NCBI GenBank assembly: GCA_022821495.1
Contig: JAJEDN010000105.1
Location: 1 to 64,000, forward strand
Source: Candidatus Poribacteria bacterium
GTDB taxonomy: Bacteria; Poribacteria; WGA-4E; WGA-3G
Direction: 5' to 3'
Length of the DNA stretch: 64,000 bases
How positions within the stretch are numbered: position 1 is the first letter of the stretch; each line of letters opens with the position of its first letter. Of the stretch, positions 43,657-51,924 are shown in pieces. The translations under genes and the position numbers were made by a program. The notes beneath the pieces were generated by a model. It did not search any database, was not told the DNA's origin, and saw nothing but the letters and a program-made list of their open reading frames with translations.

Positions 43657-44481
43657 TTAGTTTGCTTTCAGCTTGCCCCAAGTCGTAGCGAGTTTACCTT
43701 CTGCTTCCACTGCGGTAAGCGTTGCGCCCAGCCCATTATTCATGATATCAAGGACTTCTTCCTCAGTCAAACCGCGTTTCCAGAGGTTAAAGTCATCCAT
43801 CAGTCCGGTGAAAGAACGTTGGTTGTCGATGTTGAAACCGACGCGCGCGCCCTGCCCCCAATTGTCGGCGATCAGCGTGTCAAGGCGAGCTGCTTCTTCA
43901 CCGACCTTTTCACCGTTGATGTAGAGCACGGCTAATGCGTCAGCGTAGCTGTATGTGCCAGCATAATGCTGCCATTGATTGGCTTTGTTTTCGCCAGCGC
44001 GGATATCAAATATCGTCCGCCCGGGGTTTGGTCCCCGATTGAGCCAACGAAAGTTTCCATCACCGCGTGCTTCAGGGTGTACAACCCACGTGCCATCGGT
44101 TGCGCGGGCATTGAAAAGTGCCATATCCGATACGGCTTCAACGTTAATCCATGCGAGGAGACTCATGCCTTCGGTGGGGATGTCTTCAGCCTTCACATTG
44201 GGACCGTCTAAATCGAGGAAGCTGTTGGCAGCGAAATGGGCGGCTTTGCCGAATTTTCCGTCGTTGGATTGTGTGACATCGCCATTAATCTCGCCGTCAT
44301 AGCCGCGTCCAGATTTTTCAAGGACGGTATTTCCGTCGAAGTCTTCGTAGTCGAAATACAGGACCAAATCCGCATCTAAAATTTGCGCGGATGCGTCCTG
44401 AATTTCTACCGTAAATATACAGAGCGTGCCTACGAGAAATAAGCACATCAGAGAAGGGGTTAGTATAAGATTTCGTTTCAT
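43657..44481 (-). CDS. Secreted LamG-domain protein (LamG3)
   Basis: The 274-residue protein is the downstream member of three tandem paralogues. The signal peptide ends near DASAQ. The LamG domain shows LVLYFDYEDFDGNTVLEKSG, AHFAANSFLDLDGPNV, GMSLLAWINVEAVSDMALFN, NQWQHYAGTYSY and MDDFNLWKRGLTEEEV. The tail is GKLATTWGKLK. The start at 44481 follows AAAGGAG; a longer frame from 44505 adds eight residues. It differs from LamG4 and LamG5 mostly in the signal peptide and in scattered substitutions. It is probably surface-exposed, ligand unknown. Confidence 0.87.
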   Translation of the reverse strand: MKRNLILTPSLMCLFLVGTLCIFTVEIQDASAQILDADLVLYFDYEDFDGNTVLEKSGRGYDGEINGDVTQSNDGKFGKAAHFAANSFLDLDGPNVKAEDIPTEGMSLLAWINVEAVSDMALFNARATDGTWVVHPEARGDGNFRWLNRGPNPGRTIFDIRAGENKANQWQHYAGTYSYADALAVLYINGEKVGEEAARLDTLIADNWGQGARVGFNIDNQRSFTGLMDDFNLWKRGLTEEEVLDIMNNGLGATLTAVEAEGKLATTWGKLKAN

Positions 44482-44517
44482 TATTTTCTCCTTTAGATGA
44501 ACCATTCCCTTTTCATC

Positions 44518-45366
44518 TTATTTCGACATCTTGAGTTTTCCCCAGGTCGTCGCGAGTTTCCCTTGTGCTTCGACAGCAAGAAACGCGTCAACACCGTCGT
44601 TCATAATACTATTGACTTCTTCTTCAGTCAAGCCGCGTTTCCAAACGTTGAGGTCATCCATCAGTCCGGTGAAAGGACGCTTGTTGTCGATGTTAAAACC
44701 GACACGTGCGCCTTGCCCCCAGTTGTCGGCGATAGGCGTGTCGAGGCGAGAGTCTTCTGCACCGACCTGTTTACCGTTAATATAGAGAACGGCTTTTGCG
44801 TCAGCGCGACTGTATGTGCCGGCGTAATGCTGCCATTGATTGGCTTTGTTTTCACCTGCGCGGATATCAAATATCGTCCGTCCGGGGTTCGGTCCCCGAT
44901 TGAGCCACCGATAATTTCCGTCGCCGCGTGCTTCTGGGTGTACAAGCCAGGTGCCGTCGGCTGCGCGTGCGTTGAAAATAGCCATATCTGAGATGGATTC
45001 AACATTAATCCAAGCCACGATACTCATGCCCTCGATAGGAATATCATCAGGGTCAACATTGGGACCATCTAAATCGAGGAAGCTGTTGGCTTCAAAATGC
45101 GCAGCTTTTCCGAACTTCCCGTCATCGGATTGTGTGATATCCCCATTGATCTCACCGTCGTAGCCACGTCCGGATTTTTCAAGGACGGTCTTACCGTTGA
45201 AGTCTTCGTAATCAAAATAGAGTACTAAATCCGGGTCTAAAGCTTCAGCAGACGCATCTTGGATTACTATTGCTGTAAGTACACAAAGCACACCTATTAG
45301 AGATAGGCACACCAAGTAAGGGTTGAGTCTGCAAATCGGGTTTGTAAATCTTAGATTCTGTTTCAT
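44518..45366 (-). CDS. Secreted LamG-domain protein (LamG4)
   Basis: The 282-residue middle member of the tandem array. Its N-terminus carries a signal segment (LVCLSLIGVLCVLTAIVIQDASA). The LamG core is nearly the same as in LamG3 and LamG5: LDPDLVLYFDYEDFNGKTV, FLDLDGPNVDPDDIP, GMSIVAWINVESISDMAIFN, ADGTWLVHPEARGDGNYRW and GARVGFNIDNKRPFTGLMDD. It ends GKLATTWGKLKMSK. AAGGAGG lies about 10 bases before the ATG. The spacing to the neighbours is only 35-36 bases, so the three may share one transcript. Confidence 0.87.
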   Translation of the reverse strand: MKQNLRFTNPICRLNPYLVCLSLIGVLCVLTAIVIQDASAEALDPDLVLYFDYEDFNGKTVLEKSGRGYDGEINGDITQSDDGKFGKAAHFEANSFLDLDGPNVDPDDIPIEGMSIVAWINVESISDMAIFNARAADGTWLVHPEARGDGNYRWLNRGPNPGRTIFDIRAGENKANQWQHYAGTYSRADAKAVLYINGKQVGAEDSRLDTPIADNWGQGARVGFNIDNKRPFTGLMDDLNVWKRGLTEEEVNSIMNDGVDAFLAVEAQGKLATTWGKLKMSK

Positions 45367-45401
45367 CTTTCAGGGTCCTCCTTATAGATGAACTCTTCCT
45401 T

Positions 45402-46238
45402 TTATTTTGATGTCTTAAGTTTTCCCCAAGTGGTTGCGAGTTTCCCTTGTGCTTCGACAGCGAGAAACGCGTCAACACCGTCGTTCATAATGATATTGAC
45501 TTCTTCTTCTGTCAAACCACGTTTCCAGACGTTAAGGTCGTCCATGAGGCCAGCAAAAGGACGGTTATTGTCGATGTTATAGCCGACGCGTGCGCCTTGA
45601 TCCCAGTCGCCAGCGATAGGTGTACCGACGCGTGCCTTTTCTTCACCGGCATTTTTGCCATTGATGTAAAGCACGGCTAATCCATCAGCACGACTGAATG
45701 TGCCGGCGTAATGCTGCCATTGATTGTCTTTGTTGTCGCCGGCGCGAATGTCAAAGATAGTTGCGCCGCCGGGGCTCCGATTGAGCCAGCGATATTTACC
45801 ACTGCCGCGTGCCTCTGGGTGTACGAGCCAAGTATTATCGCCAGCGCGTGCGTTGAAAATCGCCATATCTGCGATGGCTTCAACGTTGATCCAAGCCACA
45901 ATGCTCATGCCTTCTGTAGGAATATCGTCAGGATCAATATTCGGACCGTCTAAGTCAAGAAAACTCCCGAGTTGAAAGTGGGCTGCGTTGCCAAACTTCC
46001 CATCTTTAGACTGCGTGACTTTCCCGTTGATCGCACCGTCGTAACCGCGCCCAGATTTTTCAACAACGGTATCACCTTTGAAGTCTTCATAATCAAAATA
46101 GAGTACTAAATCCGGGTCTAAGGGCTCAGTTGCCGCGAATTCTATCGTATGTAGACAGAGCACGCCTATCATGAGTAAGCACACCAGATAAGGGGCGAGT
46201 TTACAATCTGATATTATAGACCTTAAGTTGCGTTTCAT
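45402..46238 (-). CDS. Secreted LamG-domain protein (LamG5)
   Basis: The 278-residue promoter-proximal member of the array. A signal peptide (APYLVCLLMIGVLCLHTIEFAA) precedes the domain. The core has a two-residue deletion where LamG3 and LamG4 read RGPNPGRTIFD and this one reads RSPGGATIFD. GDWDQGARVGYNIDNNRP and MDDLNVWKRGLTEEEV close the fold, and the tail is GKLATTWGKLKTSK. GAAGGAG precedes the ATG. The array is a recent tandem expansion, as shown by long stretches of near identity at the DNA level. Confidence 0.87.
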   Translation of the reverse strand: MKRNLRSIISDCKLAPYLVCLLMIGVLCLHTIEFAATEPLDPDLVLYFDYEDFKGDTVVEKSGRGYDGAINGKVTQSKDGKFGNAAHFQLGSFLDLDGPNIDPDDIPTEGMSIVAWINVEAIADMAIFNARAGDNTWLVHPEARGSGKYRWLNRSPGGATIFDIRAGDNKDNQWQHYAGTFSRADGLAVLYINGKNAGEEKARVGTPIAGDWDQGARVGYNIDNNRPFAGLMDDLNVWKRGLTEEEVNIIMNDGVDAFLAVEAQGKLATTWGKLKTSK

Positions 46239-46303
46239 GCCAAAATCTCCTTCGGAAAAACTATTTATCCGTTATTCAACTCAAACGACTCGTTTCTATT
46301 TAA

Positions 46304-46333
46304 AGTTTACCACGTTTCCATTGATGTCTGCAA
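46304..46333 (-). promoter_or_regulatory. Possible promoter of the LamG array
   Basis: On the minus strand, TTGCAG (46328-46333) and TAAACT (46304-46309) with an 18-base spacer, about 65 bases before the LamG5 start. Confidence 0.45.
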
Positions 46334-46430
46334 TGAAAAACGAAAATTAATTTGATTTTAACTTCGATTTACGTTAAACTGATTTGGAATATGCGTGGAA
46401 AAATTTAAGGTGTCAAAAAGGGAGCGAAGG

Positions 46431-47174
46431 TTGCAAAGTGTAGGAATTATTCCGGCTCGCTATGCCTCAAGCCGTTTTGAAGGCAAACCGTTGGCGGATC
46501 TTCTCGGTAAGCCGATGGTGCAACATGTTTATGAGAGCGCGTGTCGTGCCGAGACGCTGGATGAGGTTATTGTCGCAACGGATGATCGTCGGATTTACGA
46601 CGCTGTAACTGCATTCGGTGGAAACGTCCAGATGACTGGCGAATGTGAGACGGGGACCGAACGCGTCGCTGTTGTTGCAGAAAGCCTGAAGTGTGATGTT
46701 GTCGCCAATATTCAGGGCGATGAACCTTTACTTAAACCTGCCCAGATAGACTTGATGCTCCGACCGCTCCTTGACAAACCAGAGGTGCAGGTTTGTACGT
46801 TAAAACAGCGCGTTAGAACTGCTGCAGATTACCGAGATATTAACGTTGTAAAAGTCGTTACAGATCTTCACGGTGATGCATTATACTTTTCGCGTGCGTC
46901 TATGCCCGGCAGTAGGGACGAGGTGACCTCGCCCCTACTGCACAAATCTCCTATCTATCGGCATGTCGGGTTATACGCTTACCGCCGAGCGCAGCTTCTC
47001 ACTTTCACGAGGTGGGACAGGACACCTTACGAATTGGCAGAGGGTTTAGAGCAATTACGCTTTTTGGAGAACGGTGTGCCTATTCATGTCGTTGAAACGG
47101 ATACGCCACTGATTGGCGTTGATGTTCCTGCCGACTTGGACCGGGTAAAACAGGTTTTGGAGGCTTTATTATAA
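46431..47174 (+). CDS. kdsB: 3-deoxy-manno-octulosonate cytidylyltransferase (CMP-KDO synthetase)
   Basis: KdsB activates KDO with CTP for lipid A-core assembly. The nucleotide-binding start VGIIPARYASSRFEGKPLAD is typical, followed by VIVATDDRRI, NIQGDEPLL, LYFSRASMPG, HVGLYAYRR and TPLIGVDVPADL. I place the start at TTG 46431 because GGGAG lies 6 bases upstream and homologues begin just before this motif. A GTG at 46395 would add 12 residues. The length of 247 then matches E. coli KdsB (248). pyrG, which makes the CTP substrate, lies 10 bases downstream, a sensible pairing. Confidence 0.92.
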   Translation: MQSVGIIPARYASSRFEGKPLADLLGKPMVQHVYESACRAETLDEVIVATDDRRIYDAVTAFGGNVQMTGECETGTERVAVVAESLKCDVVANIQGDEPLLKPAQIDLMLRPLLDKPEVQVCTLKQRVRTAADYRDINVVKVVTDLHGDALYFSRASMPGSRDEVTSPLLHKSPIYRHVGLYAYRRAQLLTFTRWDRTPYELAEGLEQLRFLENGVPIHVVETDTPLIGVDVPADLDRVKQVLEALL

Positions 47175-47184
47175 AGATATTTGC

Positions 47185-48816
47185 ATGACAAAATACATTT
47201 TCGTGACAGGCGGTGTTATCTCAGGCATTGGTAAAGGCATCACAACCGCGTCCTTAGGCAGATTACTGATCAATCGTGGGTTCAAAGTGATTGTCGTCAA
47301 AATAGATCCATATCTCAATGTGGATGCAGGGGTGATGAATCCGTTTCAGCACGGCGAGGTTTTCGTCACTCGTGACGGTGCTGAGACCGATCTTGACCTC
47401 GGGAATTATGAACGGTTTCTTGGCATTGACCTGAACAAGTATTCTAATTTTACGACAGGTTCTGTTTATAAGGAAGTGATTGAGAAGGAGCGGCGGGGCG
47501 ACTATCTCGGCGAAACAGTGCAGTTGATTCCGCATATTACGGATGAGATTAAGGGGCGCATCTACCAGATCGGTGAGGATAATGAAGCTGAAATCGTCAT
47601 TACGGAGATAGGTGGCACCATCGGGGATTTCGAGATGCCGCCATTCGTTGAAGCCATCCGCCAAATGGCAGTTGAGGTCGGGCGCGAGAATGCGATGTTC
47701 CTGCATGTGTCGCTCATTTATACCTTACCCAACGGTGAGAGCAAAAGTAAACCGACGCAGCATAGTATCCGCAAGCTCCAAGAACTCGGTGTCCAGCCGG
47801 ATGTGTTGCTCTGTCGTACCAGCCAGGTGTTGGAAGAGGCTTTCCGTCGGAAAATAGCGCTCCTCTGTGGTATCTCTGAAGAATGTATTTTTGAAGGTTT
47901 GGACACAAAATGTGTTGATGAAATCCCACTTAATTTTGAGCGACAAGGGATGGGGCATCTCGTTTCAAAGAAGCTTGGACTTGAAGCACGCGCACCCATG
48001 GATGCCGAATGGGCGGCGATGGTCGAAAAACTGAAAAACCCAAAGAAATATGCCCGAATTGCGATTGTCGGGAAATATACGACGGGCAATGATGCCTATA
48101 TCAGTGTGCAGGAAGCCCTCAAACACGGTGGGATTGCTAATGAAGCCGCTGTTGAAATTGAGTGGATAGAAGCGGAGTCGCTCACGGAACATCCGAACCT
48201 GGATTCTGTTTTTGAAAATATTGACGGCATACTTGTCCCCGGTGGTTTCGGTTATCGCGGGATTGAAGGGATGTTGGTTGCTGTGCGATATGCCCGTGAA
48301 AACAGAATTCCGTATTTGGGGTTATGTCTCGGCATGCAGTGTCTCGTAATTGAGTTTGCTCGGCACGTTGCGAATATGGAAAAGGCAAATAGCACAGAAG
48401 TCGACGAGAATACACCTTATCCGGTTATAGATTTAATGCATGAACAACGTTCAATCGCTGACCTCGGTGCGACAATGCGGCTTGGACACTATCCATGTGT
48501 TCTTCAAGAAAATACCAAAAGTTATGCTGCTTATCAGCAGCCTATCATTCTGGAGCGACATCGGCATCGCTATGAATTAAATAATCTATACCGCTCCAAA
48601 TTAGAATCGGTGGGCCTCTGTTTCAGTGGGTTATCGCCAGATGAAAGTCTCGTCGAAATCGCTGAGGTTGCTGATCATCCATGGATGGTTGGTTCACAAT
48701 TTCACCCTGAATTTCAATCCAAACCGCTTGCCCCGCATCCGCTTTTCCGTGAATTCGTTGCGGCGGTGTTTTCTTATCAGGAGCCAGATGAAGATCTGAA
48801 AGGAGATAAAAATTAA
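47185..48816 (+). CDS. pyrG: CTP synthase
   Basis: PyrG aminates UTP to CTP with glutamine and ATP. The synthetase domain opens with KYIFVTGGVISGIGKGITTASLGRLL and contains KIDPYLNVDAGVMNPFQHGEV. The glutaminase domain has GGFGYRG, LCLGMQCLVIEFAR with the nucleophile Cys, and GSQFHPEFQSKP with the catalytic His and Glu. The length of 543 is close to the family standard (545 in E. coli). Its stop overlaps the start of the first LarA-like gene by one base (TAATG), so the downstream genes are probably cotranscribed. Confidence 0.97.
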   Translation: MTKYIFVTGGVISGIGKGITTASLGRLLINRGFKVIVVKIDPYLNVDAGVMNPFQHGEVFVTRDGAETDLDLGNYERFLGIDLNKYSNFTTGSVYKEVIEKERRGDYLGETVQLIPHITDEIKGRIYQIGEDNEAEIVITEIGGTIGDFEMPPFVEAIRQMAVEVGRENAMFLHVSLIYTLPNGESKSKPTQHSIRKLQELGVQPDVLLCRTSQVLEEAFRRKIALLCGISEECIFEGLDTKCVDEIPLNFERQGMGHLVSKKLGLEARAPMDAEWAAMVEKLKNPKKYARIAIVGKYTTGNDAYISVQEALKHGGIANEAAVEIEWIEAESLTEHPNLDSVFENIDGILVPGGFGYRGIEGMLVAVRYARENRIPYLGLCLGMQCLVIEFARHVANMEKANSTEVDENTPYPVIDLMHEQRSIADLGATMRLGHYPCVLQENTKSYAAYQQPIILERHRHRYELNNLYRSKLESVGLCFSGLSPDESLVEIAEVADHPWMVGSQFHPEFQSKPLAPHPLFREFVAAVFSYQEPDEDLKGDKN

Positions 48817-50084
48817 TGGGTAACGCAACAACTGTTCGTTCCGGTGCTTGGTACGGGGATGAGGAACTGACTTTGAATTTCCCAACGGGTTGGGAAGTCG
48901 AAGTATTGGCTCCTAAAGACGCGCCTGTGCTTTCTGATGCGCAAATTGAAAAAGCATTTGCTGAACCGATTGGTACACCGCGTATATCGGAGCTCGCGAA
49001 AGGGAAAAAGAGTACGGCTATTGTAGTTGACGACCTGAGTCGTCCGACGCCTGCATATAAGATTATTCCGTTTCTTCTGCGCGAGTTAGCATCGGCGGGT
49101 GTCCCGAAATCCGAAATCCGATTTGTTGTTGGACCCGGCTCCCACCGCCCCTTGACCGATCAAGAGATCGCCACAAAGATTGGAACAGATGTAGCGGCTG
49201 AATACGAAGCAACGAACCATGATTTTCTGAGTGGTGATCTACGCGCCTTCGGTAGCCTTGATAACGGGATGCCTATTTATATTAATCGTATTGTTGCGGA
49301 TGCGGATTTTAAAATCTGTGTCGGCGGTATTTATCCGCACAGTTCTGTCGGTTTTACTGGGGGGGCAAAGTTGATTGTCCCCGGTGTCTCAGGATTCGCG
49401 ACAATATTTTACTTTCATACCTACTCATCAAGCCGCGGTCCAGCAATTATTGAGGGCGAAGAAGGCGATGAACCTGACCGACGCGCTTGTGCTGAGCTGG
49501 CAGCAAAAATCCTCGGACTTGATGCTATTGTAAACGTGACACTGAATACGCATCGTGAGATCTCTGGAGTGTTCGTAGGGGATTTTGTAAAAGCGCATCG
49601 TGCAGGGGCGCGTTTCGCTTTAGAGACTTATAGCACACCGATATCCGAAACAAGTGAAAAAGCGACTGATTTGATTGTGGCAAACTGCTATCCGCTCGAT
49701 TCTGATGCAATCCAACTGGATAAGGCACTGGCGGCTTTTAGTTATTTTCAGAACGCCTATACATTGGCACTCTACCCTGCCAGTGATGGCAGCTGCTACC
49801 ACGGTCTGTACGATAGACTGGATTATCCGCGCTATCGCCAGCAGCGCGCCGAACAGATTCCGATCGAACCACCAGTGCCGCAAATCGGACCCCGCAACCA
49901 ACTACACGTCTGGTCTGAACACTTTGGCGCAGATGAATTCCACAAAGAATACCCCGCTGCACGCCTCTTTCGCAACCTCGAACAAGTGATTCAGCTTTTT
50001 GCAGAGAAACTTCCAGAACACGCACGCGTCGGTGTCTTGCCAGCAGCCGGCATTCAGATATTAGCGGAACAACATCGGGATTAA
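48816..50084 (+). CDS. LarA-like nickel-pincer racemase (DUF2088), copy 1
   Basis: LarA enzymes racemise or epimerise 2-hydroxy acids with a nickel-pincer nucleotide bound to a lysine. The N-terminal domain shows VVDDLSRPTPAYKI and VGPGSHRPLTDQE with the first active-site His. The C-terminal domain has GGIYPHSSVGFTGGAKLIVPG, where the second His and the cofactor-binding Lys sit in the expected PHxxxG...GGxK pattern, then FHTYSSSRG. The length of 422 is typical. The gene starts on the last base of pyrG, and a second copy follows 28 bases downstream. LarB, LarC and LarE, needed to make the cofactor, are not in the window. Confidence 0.82.
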   Translation: MGNATTVRSGAWYGDEELTLNFPTGWEVEVLAPKDAPVLSDAQIEKAFAEPIGTPRISELAKGKKSTAIVVDDLSRPTPAYKIIPFLLRELASAGVPKSEIRFVVGPGSHRPLTDQEIATKIGTDVAAEYEATNHDFLSGDLRAFGSLDNGMPIYINRIVADADFKICVGGIYPHSSVGFTGGAKLIVPGVSGFATIFYFHTYSSSRGPAIIEGEEGDEPDRRACAELAAKILGLDAIVNVTLNTHREISGVFVGDFVKAHRAGARFALETYSTPISETSEKATDLIVANCYPLDSDAIQLDKALAAFSYFQNAYTLALYPASDGSCYHGLYDRLDYPRYRQQRAEQIPIEPPVPQIGPRNQLHVWSEHFGADEFHKEYPAARLFRNLEQVIQLFAEKLPEHARVGVLPAAGIQILAEQHRD

Positions 50085-50112
50085 AAATCTTTCTATGAGA
50101 TGGAGGACGATC

Positions 50113-51372
50113 ATGGATAACACAGCGACAGTTTACTCTCGTGCTTGGTACGGAGATGAGGCACTGACTTTGAATTTTCCGACCGGTTGGGAAGTGGAGG
50201 TGCTTGGACCGAAAGATGCGCCCGTGCTTTCGGACACACAAATTGAACAGGCGTTTGCCGAACCGATCGGCACGCCTCGTATTTCGGAGCTCGCGAAAGG
50301 GAAAACGAGTGCCGCTATCGTCGTTGATGACTTGAGTCGTCCAACCCCTGCCGCAAAGGTTATCCCTGTTCTGCTACGTGAATTAGCCGCTGCGGGTGTC
50401 CCGCAATCCGAAATCCGTTTTGTTGTTGGCGGCGGTTCGCATCGCCCTCTCACGGATGAAGAAGTGACGAAAAAGATTGGTGCGGATGTTGCCGCTGAGT
50501 ATGAAGCGACGAGCCACGACTTCATGAGCGGCGATCTGAAAGCATTGGGAAATCTTAGTAACGGCATGCCGGTCTATCTCAATCGCGTTGTTGCGGAGGC
50601 AGATTTCAAAATCTGTCTTGGTGGGATCTATCCACATGGTGCTGTCGGTTTCGGTGGTGGTGCAAAATTGGTTGTGCCGGGTATCGCTGGTTTCGCCACA
50701 ATGTTCTATTTTCACACTTTCTCACCCGGACGCGGACACGCGGTTATAGAAAGAACCGGGAGTGAACCGGATCATCGCGATTTCTCTGAAGAAGTGGCAA
50801 GTGTACTTGGGCTTGATGTCATTGTCAATACGGTACTCAACACGCGTCGTGAAATTTGTGGATTGTTTGTGGGCGATTATGTGCAGGCACACCGTAAAGG
50901 CGCGCACTTCGCTTTAGACACTTACGGCACAGAGATACCAGAGACAAGTCGAAAAGAGACCGATCTTGTTGTGCTGAATTGCTATCCGCTTGACAGCGAC
51001 CCGATCCAAACGGGTAAAGCGTTGTGGGCGACGCGTTATTTTGAGAAAGCGCATAGAATGGCGCTCAACCCCGCGTCAGACGGTATTTGTTATCACGGAC
51101 TGTTTGAGGAGATTGATTACGCGCGCTTCTCACAACAGAGAGCGGAGCGGACGCAATCGGAGCTCCCGCCACCAGAACTCGGAACGCAAGATCAACTGCA
51201 CGTCTGGTCAGAACATTTTTTAGTGGATGATTTTTACAAGAAACATCCGGATGCCCTCCTCTTTAGAGATCTGGATCAGTTAATCGCGCTGTTCGCTGAG
51301 AGACTGCCCTCTCAAGCGAAAGTTGCTGTTCTGCCTTCCGCTGGGATTCAGGTGTTAGCACCGGAGAAATAG
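50113..51372 (+). CDS. LarA-like nickel-pincer racemase (DUF2088), copy 2
   Basis: A 419-residue paralogue of the preceding protein, with the same blocks: VVDDLSRPTPAAKV, VGGGSHRPLTDEEV, GGIYPHGAVGFGGGAKLVVPG and FHTFSPGRG. All three candidate active-site residues are kept, so both copies are probably active. The start at 50113 follows GGAGG at 50103-50107. The copies differ in the stretch after the pincer site and near the C-terminus, so substrate choice may differ. The next gene, dctQ, starts one base after the stop. Confidence 0.82.
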   Translation: MDNTATVYSRAWYGDEALTLNFPTGWEVEVLGPKDAPVLSDTQIEQAFAEPIGTPRISELAKGKTSAAIVVDDLSRPTPAAKVIPVLLRELAAAGVPQSEIRFVVGGGSHRPLTDEEVTKKIGADVAAEYEATSHDFMSGDLKALGNLSNGMPVYLNRVVAEADFKICLGGIYPHGAVGFGGGAKLVVPGIAGFATMFYFHTFSPGRGHAVIERTGSEPDHRDFSEEVASVLGLDVIVNTVLNTRREICGLFVGDYVQAHRKGAHFALDTYGTEIPETSRKETDLVVLNCYPLDSDPIQTGKALWATRYFEKAHRMALNPASDGICYHGLFEEIDYARFSQQRAERTQSELPPPELGTQDQLHVWSEHFLVDDFYKKHPDALLFRDLDQLIALFAERLPSQAKVAVLPSAGIQVLAPEK

Positions 51373-51924
51373 ATGCAGATACCTAAAGAAAACTCTACGG
51401 GTAATGCTTTCCTACAAAACGCTAATACCTTCCTCGGTAAAATCGAAACCGGTGCGTTGTGTCTCATTGTCGCTATGCTGCTCGGACTCGCTATACTCAA
51501 AATCGTTATGCGTTATGTGTTCAGTGCGAGTCTGTTGTGGAGCGATATGATGCTTCAGCACTTGACGCTCTGGCTCTGCTTTTTCGGTGCTGCGCTCGCG
51601 ACGTGTGAGAGACGGCATATCAGTATTGATGTGCTGAACCGAATTCTACCGGGGCGTATCACGCGTTGGACCAACCTCGTTATTGACTGTATCGCTTTAG
51701 TCGTTGTCGGGATTTTGGCGTATTACGGGTTTCTCTTTATTGAAGATGAGAAGTCCAGCGAGGCGATATTAATTGGGCGTGTTCCGTTGTGGTGGGCGAA
51801 GACGATTATACCGTACGGTTTTGTTCTCATTGGCATCCATGTGGTGCTGCAGATTGGCATTCATTTAACAGATAGTGCGGATGCGCGAGATGCGGTCGAA
51901 GGAGAAGTTGACGAATGGGATTGA
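51373..51924 (+). CDS. dctQ: TRAP transporter small permease (DctQ)
   Basis: The 183-residue protein has four membrane helices, as in other DctQ subunits. ILKIVMRYVFSASLLWSDMM and LWLCFFGAALATCERRHISIDVL are the family hallmarks. It starts directly at the LarA2 stop, with GGAG just before the ATG, and overlaps dctM by 10 bases. With DctM it forms the sodium-driven membrane part of an uptake system for carboxylates or sugar acids, which are plausible LarA substrates. Confidence 0.9.
   Translation: MQIPKENSTGNAFLQNANTFLGKIETGALCLIVAMLLGLAILKIVMRYVFSASLLWSDMMLQHLTLWLCFFGAALATCERRHISIDVLNRILPGRITRWTNLVIDCIALVVVGILAYYGFLFIEDEKSSEAILIGRVPLWWAKTIIPYGFVLIGIHVVLQIGIHLTDSADARDAVEGEVDEWD

Noticed and set aside
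46395..46430. GTG start for kdsB
   Set aside because: It has no ribosome site and would add 12 residues before the usual N-terminus; the TTG at 46431 has GGGAG upstream.
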